In this document: positions 7,779 to 15,375 of the stretch, piece by piece
How the letters are laid out: each line of letters starts with the position of its first letter
Numbering within the stretch: position 1 is the stretch's first letter
Source: an uncultured Kiritimatiellota bacterium
Lineage (GTDB): Bacteria; Verrucomicrobiota; Kiritimatiellia; RFP12; UBA1067
Length of the DNA stretch: 24,285 bases
Assembly: GCA_934643865.1 (NCBI GenBank)
Contig: CAKUCX010000052.1
Span: 1-24,285, forward strand
Reading direction: 5' to 3'
The notes under the pieces: model-generated
The model's database searches: none
What the model was told of the DNA's origin: nothing
The model's input: the letters and a program-made list of their open reading frames with translations, nothing else
Position numbers and translations under genes: made by a program

Positions 7779-9236
7779 GTGGAGACGGAACAGCAGACAC
7801 CGCTCGACCTTTCGGCCCTGTCGCCGCAGCTTCGGAACGCCGTGCAGACGGTCGCCGGACTCGTCCGCGCGGCCGGCGGGCGCGCGTGGATGGTGGGTGG
7901 CTCGGTGCGCGACCTGCTGCGCGGCGCGCGGCAGGTGAAGGACGTCGACCTGGAGGTGTTCGGACTCGAACCGCCGCGCGTGCAGGAGGTCATCGGGCAG
8001 CGGTTCGCGTTCGACGCCTGCGGACTCTCCTTCGGCGTGCTGAAGCTCAGGCACATCGCGGTGGACGTGGCGCTGCCGCGCCGCGAATCGAAGCGCGGCA
8101 CGGGCCACCGGGGGTTCCTCATCGACGCCGATCCGCACCTCTCGATCCCCGAGGCGGCAAGCCGCCGCGACTTCACGGTCAACGCGCTCTACTACGATCC
8201 GCTCGCCGGGGTGCTGGAGGATCCCTACGGCGGCGTGGCGGACCTGGAGCGGCGCATCCTCCGCCACGTCTCGGAGAAGTTCGTGGAGGATCCCCTGCGC
8301 GTCCTCCGGGGCATGCAGTTCGTCGCCCGTTTCGACCTCGCCCCCGCGCAGGAGACGGTCGCCCTCTGCCGCTCGATGACGCCAGAAGGACTCCCGCCCG
8401 AACGGCTCTTCGAGGAATGGGCGAAGCTGCTCACGCAGGGCGTCGCGATCGGGCGCGGCCTCGCCTTCCTGCGCGCGACGAATTGGGTGCGCTACTACCC
8501 CGAACTGAACCGCCTCATCGGCTGCCGCCAGGACCGGGCGTGGCATCCGGAAGGGGATGTCTGGAACCATACGCGCCTCTGCCTCGACGCCTTTTCCCGG
8601 CGGCGCGTCGAACGGTGGGCGCGCGGCGAGGGCGATGCGGACGAGGATCTGATCGTCGGCCTCGCCGTTCTCTGCCACGACTTCGGCAAGCCGGCGACGA
8701 CGCGCGACCTGCGCGGGCGCCTCCGTTCGCCCGGGCACGACCTTGCGGGCGTGGAGCCGACGCTTGCCTTCCTGCGCCGCCTCACGAACGAGGAGCGGAT
8801 CCTGAAGGAGGTGCCGCCGCTCGTCGCGCACCACATGCAGCCGTTCGCACTCTGGAAGGCGCACGCGGGCGACGCCGCCATCCGGCGGCTGGCCCTGCGC
8901 GTCGGACGCATCGACCGCCTGATCCGCGTGGCGCAGGCGGACGACGAGGGACGCGGGGCGGAGATCCGGGACGACGCGAAAGCAGGCGAGGAGCTGCGCT
9001 GGCTCGCGGCGGAGGCCGAGCGCCTGCGCCTCGCCGCCGCGCGCCCGCGCCCGATCCTCATGGGCCGCGACCTGATCGCGCTCGGCTACGCGCCCTCGCC
9101 GCAGTTCAAGATCTGGCTCGACGCCTGCTTCGAGGCGCAGCTCGACGGCGCCTTCGCCGACCATGACGGTGCGCTCGCCTATTTCCACGCGCACGTCGAG
9201 CCGCAGTTTGGTACACTATCGGCTTTGGACGATTAG
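7779..9236 (+). CDS. cca: CCA tRNA nucleotidyltransferase with HD domain
   Basis: A 485-residue class II nucleotidyltransferase that builds or repairs the tRNA 3' CCA. The head has MVGGSVRDLL (38-47) and the metal-binding DVDLEVFG (55-62), followed by RRDFTVNALYYDP and the EDPLRVLRGMQFVARF segment. ERLFEEWAKLL follows. The HD motif VLCHDFGKPATT (around 300) begins a phosphohydrolase-type domain like that of E. coli Cca. A poly(A) polymerase role cannot be excluded. The start is taken as GTG at 7779, 17 bp after the hydrolase stop; its ribosome site (AGGCGG) is rather distant. The last ten bases and the TAG stop lie inside the tRNA-Val gene, and the tRNA promoter lies inside this coding region. 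Confidence 0.9.
   Translation: METEQQTPLDLSALSPQLRNAVQTVAGLVRAAGGRAWMVGGSVRDLLRGARQVKDVDLEVFGLEPPRVQEVIGQRFAFDACGLSFGVLKLRHIAVDVALPRRESKRGTGHRGFLIDADPHLSIPEAASRRDFTVNALYYDPLAGVLEDPYGGVADLERRILRHVSEKFVEDPLRVLRGMQFVARFDLAPAQETVALCRSMTPEGLPPERLFEEWAKLLTQGVAIGRGLAFLRATNWVRYYPELNRLIGCRQDRAWHPEGDVWNHTRLCLDAFSRRRVERWARGEGDADEDLIVGLAVLCHDFGKPATTRDLRGRLRSPGHDLAGVEPTLAFLRRLTNEERILKEVPPLVAHHMQPFALWKAHAGDAAIRRLALRVGRIDRLIRVAQADDEGRGAEIRDDAKAGEELRWLAAEAERLRLAAARPRPILMGRDLIALGYAPSPQFKIWLDACFEAQLDGAFADHDGALAYFHAHVEPQFGTLSALDD
9209..9217 (+). promoter_or_regulatory. Extended -10 promoter of tRNA-Val inside cca
   Basis: TGGTACACT ends 9 bases before the first tRNA nucleotide, which places transcription start about 3 nt upstream of mature position 1. 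It lies within the last ten codons of cca. Confidence 0.6.
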
Positions 9237-9303
9237 CTCAGTTGGTTAGAGCAGGACCTTTACACGGTCAAGGTCGGGGGTCCGAGTCCCTCATCGTCCA
9301 CCA
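9227..9303 (+). tRNA. tRNA-Val (anticodon UAC), CCA encoded
   Basis: The acceptor stem GGACGAT (9227-9233) pairs perfectly with ATCGTCC (9293-9299). Discriminator A is at 9300 and an encoded CCA at 9301-9303. The D arm reads GCTC..GAGC. The anticodon stem GGACC/GGTCA has a G-A mismatch at its outermost pair, and the loop TTTACAC puts TAC at the anticodon. The T arm follows (GGGGG..TCC). The 5' ten bases double as the end of cca. No T-run terminator is seen in the 180 bp downstream, where I also see no gene. Confidence 0.95.
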
Positions 9304-9483
9304 TGAACAGACGGATCCGTTGGGAAGACCACGGCCACAAAACGGACGGCTGGGCCATCATGGGGCCGTCAAGCCTCACGGCGTCGGCCTTGGCATGTCG
9401 ACGCCACGCGACGCATCGGACGTTGCAGCATGTGAATCTGCGGCGGCGAGTGCAAGGACCGACTTGCGGCCAAATGAGCAATA

Positions 9484-9492
9484 TGATAGAAT
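9484..9492 (+). promoter_or_regulatory. Extended -10 promoter of the NrtR-like gene
   Basis: TGATAGAAT precedes the ATG at 9523 by about 30 bp. The stretch from the tRNA end (9304) to here shows no supported gene. Confidence 0.5.
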
Positions 9493-9522
9493 GTGCGGCG
9501 TCAACCCACAGAAGGCACATCC

Positions 9523-10401
9523 ATGACGGCGCAGACACAAGAGGACGTGGCGAGGATCGAGGCGTACCGCAAGACGCTCGGCAAGTACCCGAAGCCGAGC
9601 GTCACGGCGGACATCGTCGCCGTGCATCCGGCCTACAGCGAACTCGGCGAGGGACACTGGCGGGAGAACCCGGCGTTCGCCCTTGAGGTGCTGTTCATCA
9701 GGCGCGGGCAATGGCCGTTCGAGGGAAGCTGGGCGCTGCCGGGCGGTTTCATCCGTCCGACGGAGACCGTGGACGAGGGGGCGAGGCGCGAACTCCGCGA
9801 GGAGACCGCCCTTGAGGCAGACCGCCTCATTCCCGTCGGCGTGTTCTCGAAGCCGGACCGCGACATGCGGGCGTGGATCATCTCAAACGCATTCGTCTCG
9901 GTCCACAAACGTGGGCAGGGCTTCCATGTCAAGGGCGGCGACGATGCGGCGGTGGCTCGGTGGCTTCTCCTCAAGTCGCCGACCATCGGGCATGGGCGGT
10001 TCTACCTCCCGTTCCACGAGGACGGGAAACTGGCGTTCTGCCTGACCGGCTCGTACCGCGAGGAGGATCTCGGCGGCGGCACGGTCTTGTCGGTCGAGGA
10101 CAATCCGCTCGCGTTCGACCATGCCCAGATCATTGCGCAGGCGTTTCTGCGGATGCTCTCGTTCGACACGAAGAAGCTCGTGTTCTTCTTCCTGCCGGAG
10201 AAGTTCACGCTTTCCAACTACATCGACGTCTACCAGTACCTCACGCGCTCCTCCGTCAGCGCGGCCAACATCCCGAGCTTCCGCCGCCAGCTCACGGCGA
10301 CGAAGGAGCCGCTTCTGGAAGTGTGCGAGGGCGAGTGGGAAGACCTCGGAGGTCGCGCCCACGCCCCCGCGAAGCTCTACCGCAGGAGGATGAACCCGTA
10401 A
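9523..10401 (+). CDS. Nudix-domain transcriptional regulator, NrtR-like
   Basis: A 292-residue protein with an N-terminal Nudix fold and a C-terminal winged-helix-type part, the architecture of NrtR, an ADP-ribose-sensing repressor of NAD metabolism. The Nudix box runs from Gly75 to Leu97 (GFIRPTETVDEGARREL then REETAL). The catalytic Arg, Glu and EE are kept, but Ala96 replaces the usual glycine. The C-terminal region KFTLSNYIDVYQYLTRSSV then FRRQLTA fits the recognition-helix domain. ATG at 9523 has AGAAGG six bases upstream and its own extended -10. No NAD-synthesis gene is adjacent. It could equally be an active Nudix hydrolase. The stop at 10399-10401 abuts the following gene remnant. 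Confidence 0.8.
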   Translation: MTAQTQEDVARIEAYRKTLGKYPKPSVTADIVAVHPAYSELGEGHWRENPAFALEVLFIRRGQWPFEGSWALPGGFIRPTETVDEGARRELREETALEADRLIPVGVFSKPDRDMRAWIISNAFVSVHKRGQGFHVKGGDDAAVARWLLLKSPTIGHGRFYLPFHEDGKLAFCLTGSYREEDLGGGTVLSVEDNPLAFDHAQIIAQAFLRMLSFDTKKLVFFFLPEKFTLSNYIDVYQYLTRSSVSAANIPSFRRQLTATKEPLLEVCEGEWEDLGGRAHAPAKLYRRRMNP

Positions 10402-10765
10402 GCACAGGTGGAGCGCCTCGCGGAGGCGCTGGGCATGGAGTTCCGCTCCTACAACGCGAGCCTCATCAACGACGACGATCTCGTGGGCGTTCCGCTCTCG
10501 GATGCGACGCGCACGAAGCTCGAAGACCTCGCGTCGCCCGAGAGCATCTGGGACGCCGAGGTCGTGTTCATCGACGAGATCAGCCGACCCGCCCGGAACT
10601 CCAGAACAAGCTTTTCCCGATCATCTACGACAGGCGCGTCCAGAGGCATCCGCTCACGGGTGCCCGAATGACGGAAAGCCGCTTCTTCTTGGCTCGCACG
10701 ACGAGGCGAGCGAGGAGATGTCGCAGGGGATGAAGGACTTGATCCACCGGGTCGATACGCGGCGT
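10402..10765 (+). pseudogene. Remnant of a MoxR-type AAA+ ATPase
   Basis: Directly after the upstream stop, AQVERLAEALGMEFRSYNAS begins in the middle of a MoxR-like ATPase, just past where Walker A would be. It continues through NDDDLVGVPL and ESIWDAEVVFIDEIS (Walker B, about 10550-10585). A single-base frameshift near 10588 moves the reading to another frame, where NKLFPIIYDRRVQRHPLTG matches the following conserved part. Beyond about 10665 the frame breaks again and only fragments remain. With Walker A, sensor 2 and the C-terminus missing it cannot be a functional ATPase. The junction suggests a deletion that removed the gene's 5' part and its promoter. Confidence 0.7.
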
Positions 10766-10842
10766 CTCGGCGTGCGACGTCCAAACAGGCCCGGCGCGCG
10801 AAGGACTCGCACCCCGTCCCGACCCGCCGCACCGCCGCGAGA

Positions 10843-10863
10843 TGAGATTTCACTGCGTAATAA
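10843..10863 (+). repeat. First copy of a TGAGATTTCA..TGCGTAATAA element
   Basis: Twenty of 21 bases match the copy at 10927-10947, 84 bp away. The left palindromic arm is degenerate here. Confidence 0.6.
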
Positions 10864-10920
10864 TCTTGAAGATGCCGAGAGTGCAGGTCCGGCAGGGCAC
10901 GACGGGATGCAATGGTCGAG

Positions 10921-10947
10921 ACGCAATGAGATTTCATTGCGTAATAA
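10921..10947 (+). repeat. Second copy, containing a perfect 9-bp inverted repeat
   Basis: ACGCAATGA (10921-10929), spacer GATT, TCATTGCGT (10934-10942) form a perfect palindrome, followed by the shared AATAA. Its symmetry and repetition suit an operator or an insertion-element end. No gene starts next to it. Confidence 0.6.
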
Positions 10948-10975
10948 GATATTGTAGTTTATGAAGCCGCCTCTC

Positions 10976-11184
10976 TTAGAACGCGCGGCGGAACCCTAAG
11001 TGGAACAGCATGTCGTTCTCAGTTGTAGGAGTGATCCCGGAACCAGTCGTACACGGGCCCATTGAACCAACCGTCGATTCTCGCCCGTGGGTGTTGTATG
11101 TGAAGGAACCGCCTGTAGAACCAGGCGGCTTCCGCACGTCATCCAGGCTCAACGAAACGCCCATCCGACGAACATCAAGGTGTA
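10976..11184 (-). pseudogene. Frameshifted remnant of an unidentified gene's 3' end
   Basis: Two minus-strand frames each give protein-like text over neighbouring parts. One frame, for about 37 codons (~11024-11137), reads EAAWFYRRFLHIQHPRARID and then GWFNGPVYDWFRDHSYN, ending at a TGA. The other continues past that stop as ENDMLFHLGFRRAF and ends at TAA (10976-10978). Joined by a one-base shift they would form a plausible C-terminus ending in phenylalanine. I do not recognise the family. A 70-codon frame starting at 11188 overlaps the upstream stop as ATGA, but I regard that as chance. A hairpin (about 11104-11132, CCGCCTG/CAGGCGG) lies within and might end transcription from the upstream gene. 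Confidence 0.35.
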
Positions 11185-14100
11185 TCATGGATGGACCTTG
11201 CCGTGCTTCTTCTCCCGCTCTTGTCCTTCCCCTGTGGCGTTCTCCTCCGCGTTGTCGGGGCGGGTCAGCTCTTCGAGGGCTTTCCGCGCGGGCAGCAGTC
11301 CCTGCCGCGCCGCCCTTTCGTAGAGTTCCAAGGCCACTTCAAGGTTCTTTTTGCCCCCTGGGACGTCTCCCTGCCGAAAGCACTGCGCCAGTTCGAATTG
11401 TGCCTCCGCGTCACCCAGTTCCAAGGCCGCGTGGAACAAAAGCTCGAACGCCTTGCGTGCATTCACCGCAAGCCCGCCCGTACCCCTTCGATAGGCCCGG
11501 GCGAGTGCGCGGTGGGTCGAAGCCGTTGCGAAGCCCGTCTCGACCGCCGTCTGCGCCCACGCCACGGCATTCGTTTCGCCAATCACCCCTCCCATTCGCG
11601 CGAGGAGACCCATCGCCATCAGATCGCCGAGTTCGCCGCCCCTGCGCGCCAGCGAGACGATTTCCGCCGTCAGGGCCGCTTTCCGGGCCTCATCGCCCGT
11701 GCATGCGTTGGCCGCATGCATCCGTTCCAACGCCAGTTCAGAATAGGCCTCGGGACGTTCGGCCTTCACCTCCCGTTCAAGGTACTGGACCCATCCGATG
11801 ATGTTCGTCTCGCCATAGACCTCCGTGAACACGTTCGCGTAGTCGATATGCCGCTGGAACTGCTCGGCGAGCCGATGGTAGGTCTGTGCGCGGCGTGCCT
11901 CCTTCCGGTTGTCGTAGAACACGCCCAAATTGTGGAACGCGGTCGGAAGGTGTTTGCGTGCCGCACGGTTCAGGAGATCCAACACCCACTTTTCATCGTA
12001 TGAGAAGAAGTTCACGGCGCCGGAATAGCTCAAGACGGCCAGATCGTTCTCGGCTTCCTCCTGCCGCCCGAGGGCATGGAAGAACGTCTGCATCATGTCC
12101 ACTGTCGGAAATGTCCAACAGAGGTTCAGCAGGAAACCGGTGTTGTCCACCTGGTTCGTGTCGATCCGGGCAAAGTAGTAGCTGCGCGGTGTACCTGAGT
12201 ACATGCCATCCCCGACGGTTCCGTCCGAGGACATGATCAGACAGACGTTGTCCCGAAGATGCCACCCCGTGATGGCCTTGGCCCGCGCCTCCACGAACGC
12301 CGCGTCCGTTCCCTGCACATACGCCGTGCAGTTGCTTGCGAATTCCTCGTCCTTGATCTGTTCGAGGGCAACCTCGAGTTCGCGTACCGTACAGCGTGGG
12401 AAGCCGAGCGCATCCATGCGTCTTGTCGCCACTTCGCCCATGCGGTCGTTCCACATGCGGCTGGTTCCCTGAATCGAGACCAAAGTCGCTTCGCCGTCTT
12501 CGTCCATGCGCCGGAAGCGGTAGGCCCCATCGGGGATCCTGACGAGATTCGTCGCAAACGCATGTTCGACGTCGGAAAGATCGGGCCACGGCAACGGGAG
12601 CGCGTCCGTTGCAGAACGATCACGGGGGGTGAATCGCATCTTCTTGGGAGGAGTGGACATCGGTACACGCTGACCAGTTCCCCGTTTCAGATTAGCCCAT
12701 TCCTGATTGGTCAGATATGTCCCATACGCGGAGAGCCTGTACAGATTTAAGCCGTCCTCCAGCTCGAACGACAACGGATAGGAGAAGCCGTTTGTCGCCG
12801 TACCGAAATCCGCATAGCGGTTGAACCGCCGGGGCCAATAGGCCTGATACGGAATCCGCTTAACCGTGCCCTTGACGTCGTTTGTGGAGGCGTATGTGCA
12901 GATCCACGACACCGCCGGGAAATCCTCCTCCGCGTTCTGCTGCAGGATGCCTCTCCAAGCCCCGTACACCTTGTCGTCCATAGGCCGTTCCTGTTTCCAC
13001 GCATAGGTCCGTGGGCGTACCAGACGTGTCGGCCGCCCCTGTTCGTCACGCTCGACGACGGCCATGTAGGCATCCGTCCATTCGACGCCCGGGCCTTCTT
13101 TTCCGGGACTGTCGCGCGTCCAGCCCAGGAAGTCCCCCTTGTCCGAATAGCGGTAGGTGTCGCGCCAGGAGCCGTGCGTGAAGGCCGACGCGACAAAGTT
13201 CGTTGTCGGTGCAATCTGCGGACGGGAGTAGTCGGCGACGAGCAGACGCCCATCCCCGTCATACGTCCGGGTGTCGTGCGGCGGGAAAGCGACGCTGACG
13301 ATGTTGGGCATCGAATAGTCGCCCCCGACCTTCCGGAAGAACCCGATGTCCACGCGCGTTGTCCGCATCTTCCTGCCGTGCGCATCCTCCACCTCGAAGA
13401 CGGGATGGTAGTCGACCTCGACATCGACGGCGTTTCCGTCTTCCGTCGGCTTGATGCGCACCTTGTCGGCATCCCCCTGCAGGACGCGGACGACGAGTTC
13501 GCCCGCGTCCTTCTTCTCATCATCGGCGAAAGCGGCCAGGAGGCGAAGTGTTTGTACGAGTCCCCGGAAGGCCAGGGCATAACCGCGCGTGCTGGCAGAG
13601 ACATAGAAGACGCGCAAAGCCTCGCGTACCCCCGAATGGCAGTATGGATTTTCCAACTCGTTTAGGGGAAGCCCCTGTCTCTTCACAATTCGAGGGAGTG
13701 GCGTTGGCGGTGGAAGCCGTACCATCCGTGCCGACCGTTCAAGCAGCAGGCCCATGTCGATGTTGTCCTCGAAGAAGGCCGGTGGATGGGCCGCGCCCGT
13801 CAGGAAGTCGTCCGTCCCCTTCACGTTCTTCTGCGACATCCGGAGGAGCTTCTGCACGACGTCGACAAGGATGCCTTTCGCGGTGGCCTCGTCGCGTACC
13901 CGTGCGGGAAGAGCCCGGATCGCACCGACAATCGCCCGGACAAAGAACTCCTGTTCCTTCTTCCCGCCGACATAGTTGACGGCAAGCGGAATGTTCGCAA
14001 GATAACGGTCGAGTCCATCAACCCCGTAGTCGATCCCTGCCGCGTACAGCTGAAGGACGTTGCGTTCGCAAAGTCTGCCAAGCGACCACAGCCGATCCTC

Positions 14101-14940
14101 CAATACGCTTTCGCTGAAAAGGGAACTCCCCGGATAGGTTCCCCCGGTCACGTCGCTGACCGCAAGCGTGGGTACCCATCCTTTCCCATTCGCAAAGCGG
14201 AAGGCAAAGTTGGCGGTGCCCCGGTCCTGCCGGAACTTCACCATCTCGGCGGGGTAGTCCATCTGGATCAACCCCAGATTCGGGTCCACGTTGGCGTGCG
14301 AGCCCTCGACGGGTTGATTACGGTCCATGAACACAAGGGGGCAGTGGTCGGGCGTGATCGCGAGGTCGGCCACGAAGTATTCATCGTCCTTCGTCGTAGA
14401 GCAATCCGTTGTCGCCTCCGTTGGCATGAAACGCCCATTCTGGACCGTAATGGGCGGCTTCGGACTGGAGAGCCTGAAATTGACGGACATCACGTCCAGC
14501 AGTTCCGTGTAGCGTGCCTCCTTGCGGAGGTTCTCCAGATCGCCATCCTCCTCGGCGTGGCGGCGATTCCGGCATCCCGCCGCGACGCTCTGCTCCAGGG
14601 CTGTCAACGCCTCGGCGATCTTTCCCTGCCGGGAGAGCGCACACGCAAGATTGTAGTACCAGATCTCGGGTTGCGTCTTGAGCGCGATTCCCGCACGTGC
14701 CACACGCTCAAAGGCGACCCAGTCCTCCGCCTCAACCGTACGGTCCTGTTCGGCGTCGATTTCCTGGAACGCCTTTGCCTTGTCCATCATCTCGAACACC
14801 GAACAGCGTTCCAGCGCATCCGGGTACTTCTCCCTTAGCCGGTTCCGTTCCGCCTCGGCGTCAAAGGCCCCCGCCGTACCCGCCAGAAGGCCCCAAAGGG
14901 CCACTGCCGCCAACGGCCCGAAGATTCTCGCGTTACGCAT
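11185..14940 (-). CDS. Large exported TPR/Sel1-type repeat protein, function unknown
   Basis: A 1251-residue protein starting at ATG 14940, with AAAGGAAAG about nine bases upstream. The N-terminus (MRNARIFGPLAAVALWGLLA, likely cut after TAGA near residue 25) is a signal peptide. Around 88-123 a TPR-like unit reads IWYYNLACALSRQGKIAEAL. The long centre (about 150-900) is not recognisable and is rich in aromatic and beta-type segments. From about 950 onward helical repeats appear: AFHNLGVFYDNRKEARRAQT, then near the end AYRRGTGGLAVNARKAFELL and GDAEAQFELAQCFRQGDVPG, which are Sel1-like. The last ~20 residues are charged. It is probably periplasmic or outer-membrane associated. Similar repeat logic occurs in the Sel1 array at the right edge. 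Confidence 0.8.
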   Translation of the reverse strand: MRNARIFGPLAAVALWGLLAGTAGAFDAEAERNRLREKYPDALERCSVFEMMDKAKAFQEIDAEQDRTVEAEDWVAFERVARAGIALKTQPEIWYYNLACALSRQGKIAEALTALEQSVAAGCRNRRHAEEDGDLENLRKEARYTELLDVMSVNFRLSSPKPPITVQNGRFMPTEATTDCSTTKDDEYFVADLAITPDHCPLVFMDRNQPVEGSHANVDPNLGLIQMDYPAEMVKFRQDRGTANFAFRFANGKGWVPTLAVSDVTGGTYPGSSLFSESVLEDRLWSLGRLCERNVLQLYAAGIDYGVDGLDRYLANIPLAVNYVGGKKEQEFFVRAIVGAIRALPARVRDEATAKGILVDVVQKLLRMSQKNVKGTDDFLTGAAHPPAFFEDNIDMGLLLERSARMVRLPPPTPLPRIVKRQGLPLNELENPYCHSGVREALRVFYVSASTRGYALAFRGLVQTLRLLAAFADDEKKDAGELVVRVLQGDADKVRIKPTEDGNAVDVEVDYHPVFEVEDAHGRKMRTTRVDIGFFRKVGGDYSMPNIVSVAFPPHDTRTYDGDGRLLVADYSRPQIAPTTNFVASAFTHGSWRDTYRYSDKGDFLGWTRDSPGKEGPGVEWTDAYMAVVERDEQGRPTRLVRPRTYAWKQERPMDDKVYGAWRGILQQNAEEDFPAVSWICTYASTNDVKGTVKRIPYQAYWPRRFNRYADFGTATNGFSYPLSFELEDGLNLYRLSAYGTYLTNQEWANLKRGTGQRVPMSTPPKKMRFTPRDRSATDALPLPWPDLSDVEHAFATNLVRIPDGAYRFRRMDEDGEATLVSIQGTSRMWNDRMGEVATRRMDALGFPRCTVRELEVALEQIKDEEFASNCTAYVQGTDAAFVEARAKAITGWHLRDNVCLIMSSDGTVGDGMYSGTPRSYYFARIDTNQVDNTGFLLNLCWTFPTVDMMQTFFHALGRQEEAENDLAVLSYSGAVNFFSYDEKWVLDLLNRAARKHLPTAFHNLGVFYDNRKEARRAQTYHRLAEQFQRHIDYANVFTEVYGETNIIGWVQYLEREVKAERPEAYSELALERMHAANACTGDEARKAALTAEIVSLARRGGELGDLMAMGLLARMGGVIGETNAVAWAQTAVETGFATASTHRALARAYRRGTGGLAVNARKAFELLFHAALELGDAEAQFELAQCFRQGDVPGGKKNLEVALELYERAARQGLLPARKALEELTRPDNAEENATGEGQEREKKHGKVHP

Positions 14941-14966
14941 CACACACACTTTCCTTTCATTTTCAC

Positions 14967-14981
14967 ATCAACTTCGTTGAT
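14967..14981 (-). promoter_or_regulatory. Inverted repeat at the 5' end of the 1251-aa gene's leader
   Basis: ATCAAC-gaa-GTTGAT on the minus strand is a perfect 6-bp hairpin or operator. A TATAAG box at 14992-14997 would start transcription about 4 bases before it. It may be an operator or an mRNA 5'-end stem. Confidence 0.35.
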
Positions 14982-15011
14982 CAAATTCATTCTTATATCC
15001 CCACACACCCC

Positions 15012-15164
15012 CGGCACGCGCTGTACCCGCGCCGCCTCGGCGCGGGACGCCGTGGGGCGGTCCCGAGCCTCCGGCCGGTCAACACGGAGCGCGCGGAGGC
15101 ACAAAGGCATGGAGGGATTCAAAAACTGGGCTACACACATCTCTGCAACATTCCGCCTGGTTTC
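15012..15164 (-). repeat. 153-bp intergenic element, copy 1
   Basis: It aligns without gaps to 16667-16819, most bases identical. It contains a GTACCCGCGCCGCCTCGGCGC hairpin-forming module (GCGCCG/CGGCGC) and a second module flanked by GCCTCC and GGAGGC around GTCAACACGGAGCGCGC. It ends in a less GC-rich tail with ACACATCTCTGCAACATTCC. It lies 72 bp upstream of the start codon of the 1251-residue exported protein. Confidence 0.85.
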
Positions 15165-15198
15165 TTCTGTGAAGCGATATCGCCGCTGCGGCCTTGAT

Positions 15199-15375
15199 CT
15201 ATTCGTCCGTCTCCGTACAGAGTGCCCATCCGACAAGTCCGATGCAGAGCATACTCGCCAATTTCTTATATTCATTTGTCTTCAATCCACCCGCGTCGTT
15301 TATCGCCTGTACTCCGTGTATTACCGAAATGAATGCTTTTCGTATCTGTGTATTGAAAAATACTACAGGTTTCAA
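15199..15375 (-). CDS. Small 58-residue protein coupled to the 408-aa gene
   Basis: A frame begins with TTG at 15375-15373, which overlaps the upstream stop as TTGA, and runs to TAG at 15199-15201. The start reads MKPVVFFNTQIRKAFISVIH. It continues through VQAINDAGGLKTNEYKKLAS, then a hydrophobic C-terminal stretch MLCIGLVGWALC and TETDE. Its composition looks coding: mixed hydrophobics, a helix-like middle and a possible single membrane segment. The same TTGA start arrangement is used by birA here. The ribosome site (AAGAAG) is weak, so translation probably depends on coupling. No family is recognised. Confidence 0.5.
   Translation of the reverse strand: MKPVVFFNTQIRKAFISVIHGVQAINDAGGLKTNEYKKLASMLCIGLVGWALCTETDE

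Noticed and set aside
5509..7800. A 763-codon minus-strand frame opposite birA and the hydrolase
   Set aside because: Low-complexity Arg/Ala/Val/His translation, no ribosome site, and strong genes on the other strand.
7440..9194. A 584-codon minus-strand frame opposite cca
   Set aside because: Antisense shadow of a well-supported gene; composition is not protein-like.
5658..9236. A 1192-codon plus-strand open frame
   Set aside because: Only its last 485 codons are real (cca). The rest is an Arg/Gly/Ala-rich shadow of the hydrolase gene, typical of high-GC third-position frames.
9227..9303. Integrated element with tRNA 3'-end att repeat
   Set aside because: No second copy of the tRNA 3' end and no integrase were found in the window.
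10976..11188. A coupled 70-residue gene (ATGA overlap with the 1251-aa gene)
   Set aside because: Protein-like text switches frames inside it, so it reads better as a frameshifted remnant. A formylglycine-generating-enzyme-like C-terminus was considered but the match is too thin.
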